Shown one piece after another: positions 50,476 through 58,980 of a stretch of DNA of 64,000 nt (position 1 is its first letter; every line of letters begins with the position of its first letter). The position numbers and the translations under genes were made by a program. Below the pieces are notes generated by a model. That model was not told where the DNA came from. It saw only the letters and a list, made by a program, of their open reading frames with translations, and did not search any database. This stretch comes from Parafrankia irregularis. GTDB taxonomy: Bacteria; Actinomycetota; Actinomycetes; Frankiales; Frankiaceae. The DNA lies in assembly GCF_001536285.1 (NCBI RefSeq), contig NZ_FAOZ01000013.1:124001-188000 (forward strand), in the 5' to 3' direction.

Positions 50476-53340
50476 ATGATTCGCTTCGCCTTGCTCGGCC
50501 TCGGTCTGGGAGCCATCTACGCCCTTGCCGGCCAGGGCCTTCTCCTCGTCTATCGAGGCTCCGGCGTCGTGAACTTCGCGCAGGGCGCGTTCGCCGCGGT
50601 GGGCGCCCTGGCCTTCTACCAACTACACATGGAGGCCGGCGTCCCGACCGCGCCCGCCGTCGCGCTGGCGCTGGCGATCTCGGGGGCCGTCGGCGCCCTC
50701 ATGCACCTGGCGGTGATGCGCCCGCTGCGCGACGCACCACCGCTGACCAGGGTGATCGCGACCCTCGGGGTGATGGTGGTGCTGCAGCAGGCGGGCCGCA
50801 TCGTCTTCGGCACCGAGGTGCACATCGTGCCGTCGTTCCTTCCCACCGACAGCGTCCGCCCGTTCGGCGGGCCGGCGGTGGGCGCGGACCGGCTGGTCCT
50901 GCTCGCCATCGCGGTGGTGATCTCGGCGGTCCTGTGGCTGGTCTACCGGTACAGCAGGTTCGGCGCCGTCACCGCCGCCGTGGCGGAGAACGAGCGCGCG
51001 GCGCAGCTCACCGGCCACTCCCCGGACGTCGTCGCCGTCATCAACTGGACGCTCGGTGCCATGCTCGCCGGGGCGGCCGGAATCCTCATCGTCCCGATCA
51101 CCGGGCTCGACATCAACACGCTCATCCTGTTGATCATCCCGGCCCTGGCCACCTGTGTGGTCGCGGCCTTCGCGTCCTTCCCCATCGCGTTCGCGGCCTC
51201 GATGGTCATCGGCATCACCCAGTCCGAGATCACCAACTACGTGAGCGCCGCGGGCTGGGGCGAGGCCGTCCCGTTCCTGGTCGTCGTACTGGTGCTGGTC
51301 GTGCGGGGCCGCGGTCTGCCGCTGCGCAGCCACGTCAACGAGGTGCTCCCCGAGATCGGGACCGGGGTGCTGCGGCCCGGCCGGGTCGCGGCCGTGGTCG
51401 CGGTGGCGACCGTGGTCATCCTGTCGACGCCGGACAGCTGGACGGACGCCTTCACCACGACCATCATCGGCGCGATCGTCTGCGTCTCGCTGGTCGTGGT
51501 CACCGGCTACGGCGGGCAGCTCTCGCTGGCGCAGTTCGCGTTCGCCGGCTGGGGAGGCTACGTGGCCTCGCGCCTCGCCGCCGAACACGGGCTACCGTTC
51601 CTGCTGGTGCTGGTCATCGGCGTGGTCGCGGCGGTCCCCCTGGGCGTCGTGGTCGGCCTGCCCGCACTGCGGACCAGGGGCATCCACCTGGCCATCGCCA
51701 CCTTCGGCCTCGCCTACTCCCTGCAGGCCGTCCTCTTCCAGAGCGTCCCGCTGACCGGCGGTCTGGAAGGGACCGTCGTCGAACCCGCCTCGCTGTTCGG
51801 CTGGGACGTCGACCCGGTCAGCCACCCGAAGCGGTACGCCGTCGTCTGCCTGGCCGCGCTGCTGCTGGCCGCCGTGGCGGCCGGCAACATCAGACGGGGG
51901 CGGTCGGGCCGACGGCTGGTCGCGGTGCGCGGCAACGAACGCGCGGCCGCCTCGCTGGGTATCAGCGTGTACGGGGCCAAGCTCGTCTCGTTCGCGCTCT
52001 CGGCGGCCATCGCCGGGCTCGGCGGCGTCCTGCTGGCCTTCCAGTCGAGCTACGTCGACTTCAACCAGTTCAACGTGTTCAGCTCGATCGCCGTCGTCAT
52101 CAACACGGTCATCGGCGGCGTCGGCTTCCTGCTCGGCGGCGTCATCGCCGGTGCCAGCACGTCGGGCGGGCTCACGTCCAAGATCTTCGGAGAGATCTTC
52201 CCGAACGGTGACATCAACCAGTACGTGACGCTCGCGCTGGCCGCGCTCCTCGCGCCCACCCTGATCAGCTTCCCCAACGGTTTCGCGGCCCGCATCGCGG
52301 GCTGGCGGCCCCCGGCGGCACTCACCGCCCGCTTCGGCCACGGAGCCGGCCGTTCCAGCGGCGGCGCCAGCCGTTCCAGCGGCGGAGCAGTCGCGCCCGC
52401 GGTCGCGCACCGGGTGCCGCCCAAGGTGCTGCGGGTACAGGACCTCGCCGTCCGCTTCGGCGGCGTCCACGCGCTCGGCGGCGTCTCGATGGAGGTCCGG
52501 CCCGGCGAGATCGTCGGCCTCATGGGTCCCAACGGGGCCGGCAAGACCACCTTCATCGACGCCGTCACCGGCTTCACCCGGCTGTGGAGCGGCACCATCC
52601 AGCTTGACGACACACGGATGGACGCGCAGAACCCGCGCCGCCGGGCCCTGCTCGGCATCGGTCGCACCTTCCAGTCGCTGGAACTGTTCGACCAGCTCAG
52701 CGTGCTGGAGAATCTGCGCACCGCCGCCGACCCGCGTGACTCGATCGCCTACGTCACCGATCTGGTGCGCCCGAGGCGCACCCAGCTCACACCGGCGGCG
52801 CGCTCCGCGGTCGAGATGTTCGCGCTCGCCGACGATCTCGACCGCCTGCCGTCCGAGCTCTCCTACGGGCGCCGGCGCCAGGTGGCCATCGCCCGGGCGA
52901 TCGCGGCCGAGCCCTCGGTCCTGCTGCTGGACGAACCGGCCGCCGGCCTGAACGAGTCGGAGACCCACGAGCTCTCCGACCTGCTGCGCCGGCTGGCGGA
53001 CGAATGGGGCATCGGCATCGTCCTGGTCGAACACGACGTGCCGATGCTCAACCGGGTCTGCGACCGGCTGGTGGTCATGGACTTCGGCAAGGTCATCGCG
53101 ACCGGGACCCCGGCCGAGATCCGCTCGGATCCCCGGGTGATCGCCGCCTATCTCGGCACGGAAGACCCGGAGATCGCGGAGCCAGCGGAGGTCAGCGGTT
53201 CCGCCGAGCACAACGGTTCCGCGGAACCGCCTGAAGCGGTCCGCCCGGCCCAGCCGGCAGGTTCGACGGAGCCGGCAGCTGCGGCGGAGCCGGCCGCCAG
53301 CCAGGACGTCGCCGCGGTCGGCCGGGAGCTCTCCGGGTGA
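50476..53340 (+). CDS. LivH-LivM-LivG triple-fusion ABC importer protein
   Basis: A 954-residue protein combining three normally separate subunits. Residues 1-290 are a LivH-like permease (AIYALAGQGLLLVYRGSGVVNF, in pieces) and 310-610 a LivM-like permease (GYGGQLSLAQFAFAGWGGYV; GIHLAIATFGLAYSLQ). Residues 645-890 are a LivG-like ATPase with Walker A GPNGAGKTTF near 683 and Walker B VLLLDEPAAGL near 815. The ABC signature is degenerate, LSYGRRRQVA instead of LSGGQ. A Ser/Gly linker (GRSSGGASRSSGG) joins permease and ATPase, and the C-terminus is a Pro/Ala/Glu tail. The second ATPase (LivF) is encoded separately at 55848-56555. It imports the ligand of the preceding lipoprotein. Confidence 0.9.
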   Translation: MIRFALLGLGLGAIYALAGQGLLLVYRGSGVVNFAQGAFAAVGALAFYQLHMEAGVPTAPAVALALAISGAVGALMHLAVMRPLRDAPPLTRVIATLGVMVVLQQAGRIVFGTEVHIVPSFLPTDSVRPFGGPAVGADRLVLLAIAVVISAVLWLVYRYSRFGAVTAAVAENERAAQLTGHSPDVVAVINWTLGAMLAGAAGILIVPITGLDINTLILLIIPALATCVVAAFASFPIAFAASMVIGITQSEITNYVSAAGWGEAVPFLVVVLVLVVRGRGLPLRSHVNEVLPEIGTGVLRPGRVAAVVAVATVVILSTPDSWTDAFTTTIIGAIVCVSLVVVTGYGGQLSLAQFAFAGWGGYVASRLAAEHGLPFLLVLVIGVVAAVPLGVVVGLPALRTRGIHLAIATFGLAYSLQAVLFQSVPLTGGLEGTVVEPASLFGWDVDPVSHPKRYAVVCLAALLLAAVAAGNIRRGRSGRRLVAVRGNERAAASLGISVYGAKLVSFALSAAIAGLGGVLLAFQSSYVDFNQFNVFSSIAVVINTVIGGVGFLLGGVIAGASTSGGLTSKIFGEIFPNGDINQYVTLALAALLAPTLISFPNGFAARIAGWRPPAALTARFGHGAGRSSGGASRSSGGAVAPAVAHRVPPKVLRVQDLAVRFGGVHALGGVSMEVRPGEIVGLMGPNGAGKTTFIDAVTGFTRLWSGTIQLDDTRMDAQNPRRRALLGIGRTFQSLELFDQLSVLENLRTAADPRDSIAYVTDLVRPRRTQLTPAARSAVEMFALADDLDRLPSELSYGRRRQVAIARAIAAEPSVLLLDEPAAGLNESETHELSDLLRRLADEWGIGIVLVEHDVPMLNRVCDRLVVMDFGKVIATGTPAEIRSDPRVIAAYLGTEDPEIAEPAEVSGSAEHNGSAEPPEAVRPAQPAGSTEPAAAAEPAASQDVAAVGRELSG

Positions 53341-53389
53341 ACGGAGCCCGACAGCCAGTGAATCGGATCAGGGAAAGCGAAGGGCCGGT

Positions 53390-54673
53390 GTGAGCATGGA
53401 AAAAGAAGACATGATCCTCGTCAGTATCGACGATCATTCGATCGAGCCGCCGGACATGTACGAGCGGCACGTGCCCGCCAGGTACCGGGATCTGGCGCCG
53501 AAGGTCATCCGCAACGACGCGGGAATCGACCAGTGGGTGTTCCAGGGCGTGGCGACGTCCACGCCCTTCGGGATGGCCGCCACGGTGGGCTGGCCGGCCG
53601 AGGAATGGGGCCGTGACCCCGGGACCTACACCGAGCTGCGACCCGGATGTTTCGACCTGAGCGCGCGTGTCGACGACATGAACGCCAACGGCGTCCTCGC
53701 CTCGATGTGCTTCCCCAGCATGGCCGGATACAACGCCCGGACGTTCGCCGAGGCACCGGACAAGAAACTCTCCATGATCATGCTTCAGGCCTACAACGAC
53801 TGGCACATCGACGAGTGGTGCGCGGGCGCCCCCGGCCGTTTCATCCCGATCGGAATGCTCCCGATGTGGGACGCGGAGCTCGCCGCGGCGGAGGTGCGCC
53901 GGCTCGCCGCGAAGGGCTGCCGGGCCGTCAGTTTCCTGGAGGCGCCGCACGCGCAGGGCTACCCGAGCCTGCTGTCCGGCTACTGGGATCCGATGCTGCG
54001 GGCCGTCGTCGACGCCGGCACCGTGCTCTGCCTGCACATCGGCGGCGGGATGGGCCTGCTGAAGCTGCCGCCGGAGGCCCCGCCGGACCATTCGATCATC
54101 CTGTCGACGCAGATCATGACGCTGGTCGCGCAGGATCTCCTGTTCGGCCACGTTCTCGAGCGGTACCCGACCCTGAAGATCGCCTTCTCCGAGGCCGGGA
54201 TCGGGTGGATTCCCTTCTACCTCGAACGAGCCGACCGGCATGTGAAGAACCAGGTGTGGCTGCACAACGACTTCGGTGGGCGGCTGCCATCGGAGATCTT
54301 CCGGGAGCACGTGCTGGGATGTTTCATCACCGACCTCTCCGGACTCAAGGCCCGGCATGACATCGGCATCGACATCATCGCCTGGGAATCCGACTATCCG
54401 CACACGGACACCACCTGGCCCGAATCGCCCGAGCTGCTGTGGGGCGAGCTGACCGAGGCCGGTGTCACCGAACCGGAGACCCACCAGATCACCTGGCAGA
54501 ACGCGTGCCGTTTCTTCGACTTCGACCCGTTCACGACGATTCCGCGTGAGCAGGCCACCGTCGGCGCGCTGCGGGCCCGGGCCCGGGCCGCGAACGTCGA
54601 CACCACCCGCATGCCGAAGGACGAATGGCGGCGGCGCAACGAGGCGGCGGGGATCGGGGTGCTGGCCCGATGA
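53390..54673 (+). CDS. Amidohydrolase-2 (PF04909) family protein
   Basis: A 427-residue TIM-barrel metal enzyme. The first metal motif is SIDDHSIEPPDMY, with Asp-x-His in place of the His-x-His of classical amidohydrolases; later ligands are in CLHIGGG, SEAGIGWIPF and ESDYPHTDTTWPES. This Asp/Glu-x-His variant occurs in the ACMSD/gamma-resorcylate decarboxylase branch, so decarboxylation or hydration/hydrolysis of a ring acid is possible. The start is GTG 53390 or ATG 53396, after AAGGG. The stop overlaps the next SDR start (ATGA). A paralogue lies at 61369. Confidence 0.85.
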   Translation: MSMEKEDMILVSIDDHSIEPPDMYERHVPARYRDLAPKVIRNDAGIDQWVFQGVATSTPFGMAATVGWPAEEWGRDPGTYTELRPGCFDLSARVDDMNANGVLASMCFPSMAGYNARTFAEAPDKKLSMIMLQAYNDWHIDEWCAGAPGRFIPIGMLPMWDAELAAAEVRRLAAKGCRAVSFLEAPHAQGYPSLLSGYWDPMLRAVVDAGTVLCLHIGGGMGLLKLPPEAPPDHSIILSTQIMTLVAQDLLFGHVLERYPTLKIAFSEAGIGWIPFYLERADRHVKNQVWLHNDFGGRLPSEIFREHVLGCFITDLSGLKARHDIGIDIIAWESDYPHTDTTWPESPELLWGELTEAGVTEPETHQITWQNACRFFDFDPFTTIPREQATVGALRARARAANVDTTRMPKDEWRRRNEAAGIGVLAR

Positions 54674-55434
54674 GTCAGCTCGCGGGCAAGGTGGTCGCGG
54701 TCACCGGGGCGACCAGCGGATCGGGTCTGGCCGTGGCCAGACGCTTCGCGGCCGAAGGCGCCTCGGTGGTGTTGCTGGCCCGGGGGCCGGACCGCCTCAA
54801 GGCCCTGGTGGACGAGCTCGGGCCGGGCGCCGTGGGCGTGGCGACCGACGTCGGCGACCCGGACAGCGTGCGGAGCGCCTTCGGTGCCGTCGAGGAGCGG
54901 TTCGGGAAGCTCGACGTCCTCATCAACAACGCGGGCCTGCACCGCCCGTGCCCGTTCGACGCGCTTTCCGACGGCGACATCATGGCCCAGGTCCGCACCA
55001 ATCTGCTGGGCCCGGTCTACACCTGCCGGGCGGCGATTCCGCTGCTGCGGGCGGCCGGCGGCGGCGACATCATCAACACCTCGTCCGAGGTGACGATCGA
55101 GGTCTTCCCCTTCGAATCCGTGTACCGCCTCACCAAGGCGGGTCTGGAGGCACTCGGCCAGGCCCTGAACCTGGAGTTCGAGAAGGAGGAGATCCGGGTG
55201 ACCACCCTCATCCAGGGAGTCGCGCTGGGCGAGGGCGGCGGGTCGACCGACTGGGAGAACCACGGGGCACACAGCGACATCGTGTGGCCGCGGCTGCAGG
55301 AGGAGGGCACGATCCGGCGGGTCATGGGCAAGCACGGCGGCCAGACCGTCGAAAGCGTGGCAGACGTCCACGTCTTCATCGTCACGCGGCCGCGCGGCCA
55401 GAAACTCGACGTCATCCGCGCCCGCAGCTACTGA
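54670..55434 (+). CDS. Short-chain dehydrogenase/reductase
   Basis: A 254-residue classical SDR with cofactor motif [18 protein letters not shown], catalytic Ser in INTSSEV and YRLTK. It starts at ATG 54670, overlapping the amidohydrolase stop by 4 bp, so the two are translationally coupled. The C-terminal segment is slightly unusual (FIVTRPRGQKLDVIRARSY), typical of SDRs ending with a positively charged tail. It carries out a probable keto/hydroxyl oxidoreduction in the same pathway. Confidence 0.87.
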   Translation: MSQLAGKVVAVTGATSGSGLAVARRFAAEGASVVLLARGPDRLKALVDELGPGAVGVATDVGDPDSVRSAFGAVEERFGKLDVLINNAGLHRPCPFDALSDGDIMAQVRTNLLGPVYTCRAAIPLLRAAGGGDIINTSSEVTIEVFPFESVYRLTKAGLEALGQALNLEFEKEEIRVTTLIQGVALGEGGGSTDWENHGAHSDIVWPRLQEEGTIRRVMGKHGGQTVESVADVHVFIVTRPRGQKLDVIRARSY

Positions 55435-55453
55435 CCGTCATTCAGGAGAAGCA

Positions 55454-55777
55454 GTGGCTGATTTCCACGACGCCGTGCCGGTTGACTGGATCGGTCCGGG
55501 CGAGACCGCGACCGTCATCGTCGACGGATTCCCGGTGGCTGTCGCCAACGTCGACGGCGAGTACTTCGCCTTTCAGAACCTCTGCCCGCACCAGGGCAGC
55601 GTGCTGGGCGGGCGTCCCCTGGACCAGGGGTGCTTCATCATCTGCCCCCAGCACGCCAGCCGGTACGACGTCCGCACCGGTGCCTGTGTCCGGCCCTCGT
55701 CCTCGGACGGGTTCAACCAGGATCTGATGGTGTTCCCGACCCGGGTCTCCGACGAGGTCGTGCAGATCCAGATCTGA
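55454..55777 (+). CDS. Rieske-type [2Fe-2S] ferredoxin
   Basis: A 107-residue Rieske protein with both ligand pairs, CPHQG and CPQHAS, separated by 16 residues. It would pass electrons to a ring-hydroxylating oxygenase or other oxygenase. No oxygenase alpha subunit is encoded in the window; the luciferase-like enzymes or the P450 operon are the only oxygenase candidates nearby. GTG 55454 follows AGGAG. It is the last gene of the importer-amidohydrolase-SDR-Rieske unit. Confidence 0.88.
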   Translation: MADFHDAVPVDWIGPGETATVIVDGFPVAVANVDGEYFAFQNLCPHQGSVLGGRPLDQGCFIICPQHASRYDVRTGACVRPSSSDGFNQDLMVFPTRVSDEVVQIQI

Positions 55778-55797
55778 CCCGTATCTCCGATCAGTCC

Positions 55798-55843
55798 CGG
55801 GTGGCTGGCCGGTCGGTCCCCACACCGTCCGGCCAGCCACCCG
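55798..55843. terminator. Inverted repeat between convergent Rieske and livF genes
   Basis: 15-bp perfect arms (CGGGTGGCTGGCCGG / CCGGCCAGCCACCCG) with a 16-nt loop, without a T-tract, separate the two convergent transcription units. Confidence 0.65.
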
Positions 55844-55847
55844 CAGG

Positions 55848-56555
55848 TCATGCCGCGGCCGCCCCGCCGAGGTAGGCGCCCTCGATCCGGCGGATGTCCC
55901 GCGTCGCCTCCTCGGCCGGCCCCGACCACACCACCCGCCCGCGCCTGAGCACGCAGGCCCGGTCAGCCACCGCCAACGCCTGGCGGGCGTGCTGCTCGAC
56001 GAGCAGGACACCCGCGCCGCGGTCGGCGGCCTCGCGCAGCGCGCGCATGAGACGCGCGACGATCTTGGGTGCCAGGCCCAGCGACAGTTCGTCGGCGAGC
56101 AGGACCGCGGGTTCGGCCGCCAGCGCCCGGGCCGTCGAGAGCATCTGCTGCTCACCGCCGGACAGCAGGCCGGCCCGACGCCCGAGTAGCCGCTCCAGTT
56201 CGGGAAACAGCTCCAGCGCCCGCTCGACGGGCCCGGGACCGATCCGGAGGTTGTCACGCACCGAAAGCCGGGAGATGACGGAGCGTTCCTCGGGAACCAC
56301 ACCGAGACCACCCCGCACCCGGTGGTGCAGAGCCGCCGTGGTCGGCTCGCCCCTCCATCGGATCTCACCACCGAGCGCCGGCAGGGCGCCGGAGAGGGTG
56401 AGCAGGGTGGTGGTCTTCCCGGCCCCGTTCGGGCCGAGCACGACGACGATCTCACCGGGCCGGACGTCGAGATCGACATCCCGGACGCAGGGGACCCGCC
56501 GATACCCGGCGCAGAGGTTCTTCGCCTGCAGGACGGGAGGCTCTTCCGCGCTCAT
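55848..56555 (-). CDS. Branched-chain amino acid class ABC transporter ATP-binding protein, LivF type
   Basis: A 235-residue ATPase with Walker A GPNGAGKTTT, signature LLSGGEQQML, Walker B PAVLLADELSLGL and the LivF-type H-loop LLVEQHARQAL. It is the second nucleotide-binding protein needed by the LivHMG fusion encoded convergently at 50476-53340. Because the LivG part has a degenerate signature, this subunit may supply the competent ATPase site. ATG 56555 is weakly supported by GAGGGAACGG. A regulon box is 27 bp upstream. Confidence 0.88.
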   Translation of the reverse strand: MSAEEPPVLQAKNLCAGYRRVPCVRDVDLDVRPGEIVVVLGPNGAGKTTTLLTLSGALPALGGEIRWRGEPTTAALHHRVRGGLGVVPEERSVISRLSVRDNLRIGPGPVERALELFPELERLLGRRAGLLSGGEQQMLSTARALAAEPAVLLADELSLGLAPKIVARLMRALREAADRGAGVLLVEQHARQALAVADRACVLRRGRVVWSGPAEEATRDIRRIEGAYLGGAAAA

Positions 56556-56581
56556 CTCAATCCGTTCCCTCGAAAGAAAAT

Positions 56582-56596
56582 TTAGACCAAGTTGAA
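56582..56596. promoter_or_regulatory. Regulon palindrome, copy 4 (one mismatch)
   Basis: TTAGACCAAGTTGAA fits TTnnACTnAGTnnAA except for ACC; it is immediately upstream of the livF-type start. Confidence 0.5.
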
Positions 56597-56739
56597 TTAG
56601 TGTGGGACCTCGCACGCGGCGGCGCAACCATGGCCCGACAACCCTCCGGAAGCCTCACCACCCGAACCCACCGGGCATGGAGATCGAATCCCAGGCCGAC
56701 GCCCACAGCCACAAGGATCATGGAGCGACTCTTGCATAC

Positions 56740-56754
56740 TTAGACTCGGTTTAA
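56740..56754. promoter_or_regulatory. Regulon palindrome, copy 5 (one mismatch)
   Basis: TTAGACTCGGTTTAA fits the pattern except GGT. It is about 104 bp upstream of the SDR start at 56858 and lies in the 27-bp block (56731-56757) shared with the CoA-transferase promoter. Confidence 0.6.
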
Positions 56755-56857
56755 CTAAGCTCGCGAAGCGGACAGGCGGGCGGAACGCCCGGGAGCCGAA
56801 CCGACATCTCCTACCCGCGGTACAACACCGCGCGGACTACACAAGGAGCCACCGCAC

Positions 56858-57676
56858 GTGAGCTTCACGATCGATCTGAGCGGAAGGACGGCCGTCGTCA
56901 CCGGCGGCGGTCAGGGCGTGGGCCGCGCCGCCTGCCTGACCCTGGCCGCGGCCGGCGCCAGGGTCCTCGTGAACGACTTCGTCGCCGACCGGGCGGAATC
57001 CGTCGCCAAGGAGATCGAACAGGCCGGCGGCGCCGCGGCGGCCGTCCCGTTCGACGTCTCGGACTACCAGGCGGTGACCAGGTCGGTCAGCGACGCGGGC
57101 GTCGACATCCTGGTCAACAACGCGGGTAACGCGGGGCCGGCGATCGGGGACGCGACCGCGCCGGCGTCAGGCGGGCGCGGCCCCTCGGTCAGCCTCGGCG
57201 AGTTCACGAACACCGAACCAGCCGACTGGGAGCGCTACTTCGCCGTGAACCTCTACGGCGTCATGAACTGCACCCGGGCGACGCTCCCCCACATGATCGC
57301 CGCCGGTCACGGTCGGATCATCACGATCGTCTCCGACGCCGGCCGGGTCGGCGAGCCGCACATGGCCCCGTACGCCGCGGCCAAGGCGGGTGCGGCGGGG
57401 TTCACCCGTGCGATCGCCCGGGAGGTGGGCCGCGACGGGATCACCGTCAACAACATCGCGCTCGCCACCGTCGACACCATCGGGCTCGCGGAGATGGCGG
57501 CCGGGTCACCCGAGATACAGCGCCGCGTCGAGCGCCAGCTGCGGCGTTACATCGTTCCCCGGCTCGGGCAGCCGGATGACGTCGCCGGGCTTGTCACCTT
57601 TCTCGCCAGCCCCGCCGCGTCCTGGATCACCGGCCAGACCTACCCCGTCAACGGCGGTTACTCGGTCAACCTCTGA
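56858..57676 (+). CDS. Short-chain dehydrogenase/reductase
   Basis: A 272-residue SDR with cofactor motif TGGGQGVGRAAC, NNAGNAG, Ser in ITIVSDAG and YAAAK. A Gly/Pro-rich loop (TAPASGGRGPSVSLGE) is inserted after the NNAG strand, as in some 3-hydroxyacyl-CoA or ring-hydroxy dehydrogenases. It leads a plus-strand unit with two acyl-CoA dehydrogenases. GTG 56858 follows AAGGAG. Confidence 0.87.
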   Translation: MSFTIDLSGRTAVVTGGGQGVGRAACLTLAAAGARVLVNDFVADRAESVAKEIEQAGGAAAAVPFDVSDYQAVTRSVSDAGVDILVNNAGNAGPAIGDATAPASGGRGPSVSLGEFTNTEPADWERYFAVNLYGVMNCTRATLPHMIAAGHGRIITIVSDAGRVGEPHMAPYAAAKAGAAGFTRAIAREVGRDGITVNNIALATVDTIGLAEMAAGSPEIQRRVERQLRRYIVPRLGQPDDVAGLVTFLASPAASWITGQTYPVNGGYSVNL

Positions 57677-57747
57677 CCACGTCCACCACGGACGACGTCC
57701 ACCACTGGCAGGCGCGGCACCAGCCCCAGAAGGGAATGAGAACCGGC

Positions 57748-58890
57748 ATGGATCCCGATCTCTCCCCCGAGCAGCGGCTCCTGCGGGAGACCGCCGAGCG
57801 GTTCATCGAGGCGAGCCTCCCACTCGGGAAGCTGCGCGAGCTGATCGACGCCGGCGGTGAGGTCGGCCCGGCCTACCGGCGTGAGGCGGCGGAGGTCGGC
57901 TGGTTCGCCTTCCTGGCTCCGGAGTCCCTCGGCGGCGGGAGCGTCTCCGACGCCGGTGTCCTGGACACCGTCGTTCTCGCCGAACTGCGCGGCCGGTACC
58001 TGCAGCCGGGTTCGTTCATCGACACGAACCTGGCCGTGGCGACACTCAGCCGCGAGGGCTCCGAGGAGCAGCAGGCGAAGATCCTGCCCGACCTCATCAC
58101 GGGCGAGGCGGCCCTCGCGTGGGCCGTCGCCGACCCGTCCGGCGACTGGTCCGGGCCCGCGGGAGCTCACGCGCAGACGGTGCCCGGGGGGTACCGCCTG
58201 ACGGGGCGCAAGGGGCTGGTGGTGGAGGCGCAGTCGGCGCAGTGGCTGCTGCTGACGGCGAACACGACCGAAGGGCTCACCCAGTTCCTGCTCCCGGCGT
58301 CCGCACCAGGCGTCGGGGTGGAGGTTCTCCGCGGGCTGGACCTGACCCGGCGGCTGTGCGAGGTCCACCTCGACGACGTCGTGGTGGACGGCTCCGCCGT
58401 GCTGGGCAGGCCAGGCCAGGCCGGTGCCGCCGTCGACGCGCAGATCCGGCTCGCCGCGGTCCTGGGCGCGGCGGAGTCCGCCGGCGCCATGCAGTACCTG
58501 TTCGACCTCACCCTGCAGTACTGCAAGGACCGGGTCGCCTTCGGTCGGCCCATCGGCTCCTTCCAGGCGATCAAGCACCAACTGGCCGACAGCAGCCTGG
58601 CGCTGGAGATGAGCCACGCGGTGGTGACCGCGGCCGCCCGGGCGGTCGCCACGCAGGACCGGGGCCCGGTGGAGGCCGCACGGGCCGCGCATGCGGCGAG
58701 CCTGGCGAAGGCGTTTGTCTCGGACGCCGCGATCGAGCTCGCGCACAACTGCTGGCAGCACTTCGGCGGAATCTCCTACACCTGGGAGCACGACTTCCAC
58801 CTGTACCTGCGTCGCCTGACCGCCGACGCGGCGCTGTACGGCACGCCGACCTGGCACCGCGAGCGGGTCTGCCAGCTGTCCGGTGTCTGA
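57748..58890 (+). CDS. Acyl-CoA dehydrogenase family protein, subunit 1 of a pair
   Basis: A 380-residue acyl-CoA dehydrogenase-fold protein (LVVEAQSAQWLLLTAN; CKDRVAFGRPIGSFQAIKH; HNCWQHFGGISYTWEHDFH). It is shorter and more divergent than housekeeping ACADs, in the manner of the non-catalytic-looking partner of two-gene heteromeric ACADs from steroid degradation (FadE28-29 or FadE26-27 types). ATG 57748 is 12 nt after GAAGGGA; ATG 57736 sits on the ribosome site. It is followed after 90 bp by its likely partner. Confidence 0.85.
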   Translation: MDPDLSPEQRLLRETAERFIEASLPLGKLRELIDAGGEVGPAYRREAAEVGWFAFLAPESLGGGSVSDAGVLDTVVLAELRGRYLQPGSFIDTNLAVATLSREGSEEQQAKILPDLITGEAALAWAVADPSGDWSGPAGAHAQTVPGGYRLTGRKGLVVEAQSAQWLLLTANTTEGLTQFLLPASAPGVGVEVLRGLDLTRRLCEVHLDDVVVDGSAVLGRPGQAGAAVDAQIRLAAVLGAAESAGAMQYLFDLTLQYCKDRVAFGRPIGSFQAIKHQLADSSLALEMSHAVVTAAARAVATQDRGPVEAARAAHAASLAKAFVSDAAIELAHNCWQHFGGISYTWEHDFHLYLRRLTADAALYGTPTWHRERVCQLSGV

Positions 58891-58980
58891 GCACGACGGC
58901 GTTGGACGAGAAGCGGAGCCCCACGGGCACCGAAGGTCCATGGGCACCCAAGCTCCGCGGGAAGCGAAGGAGGCGTCATC

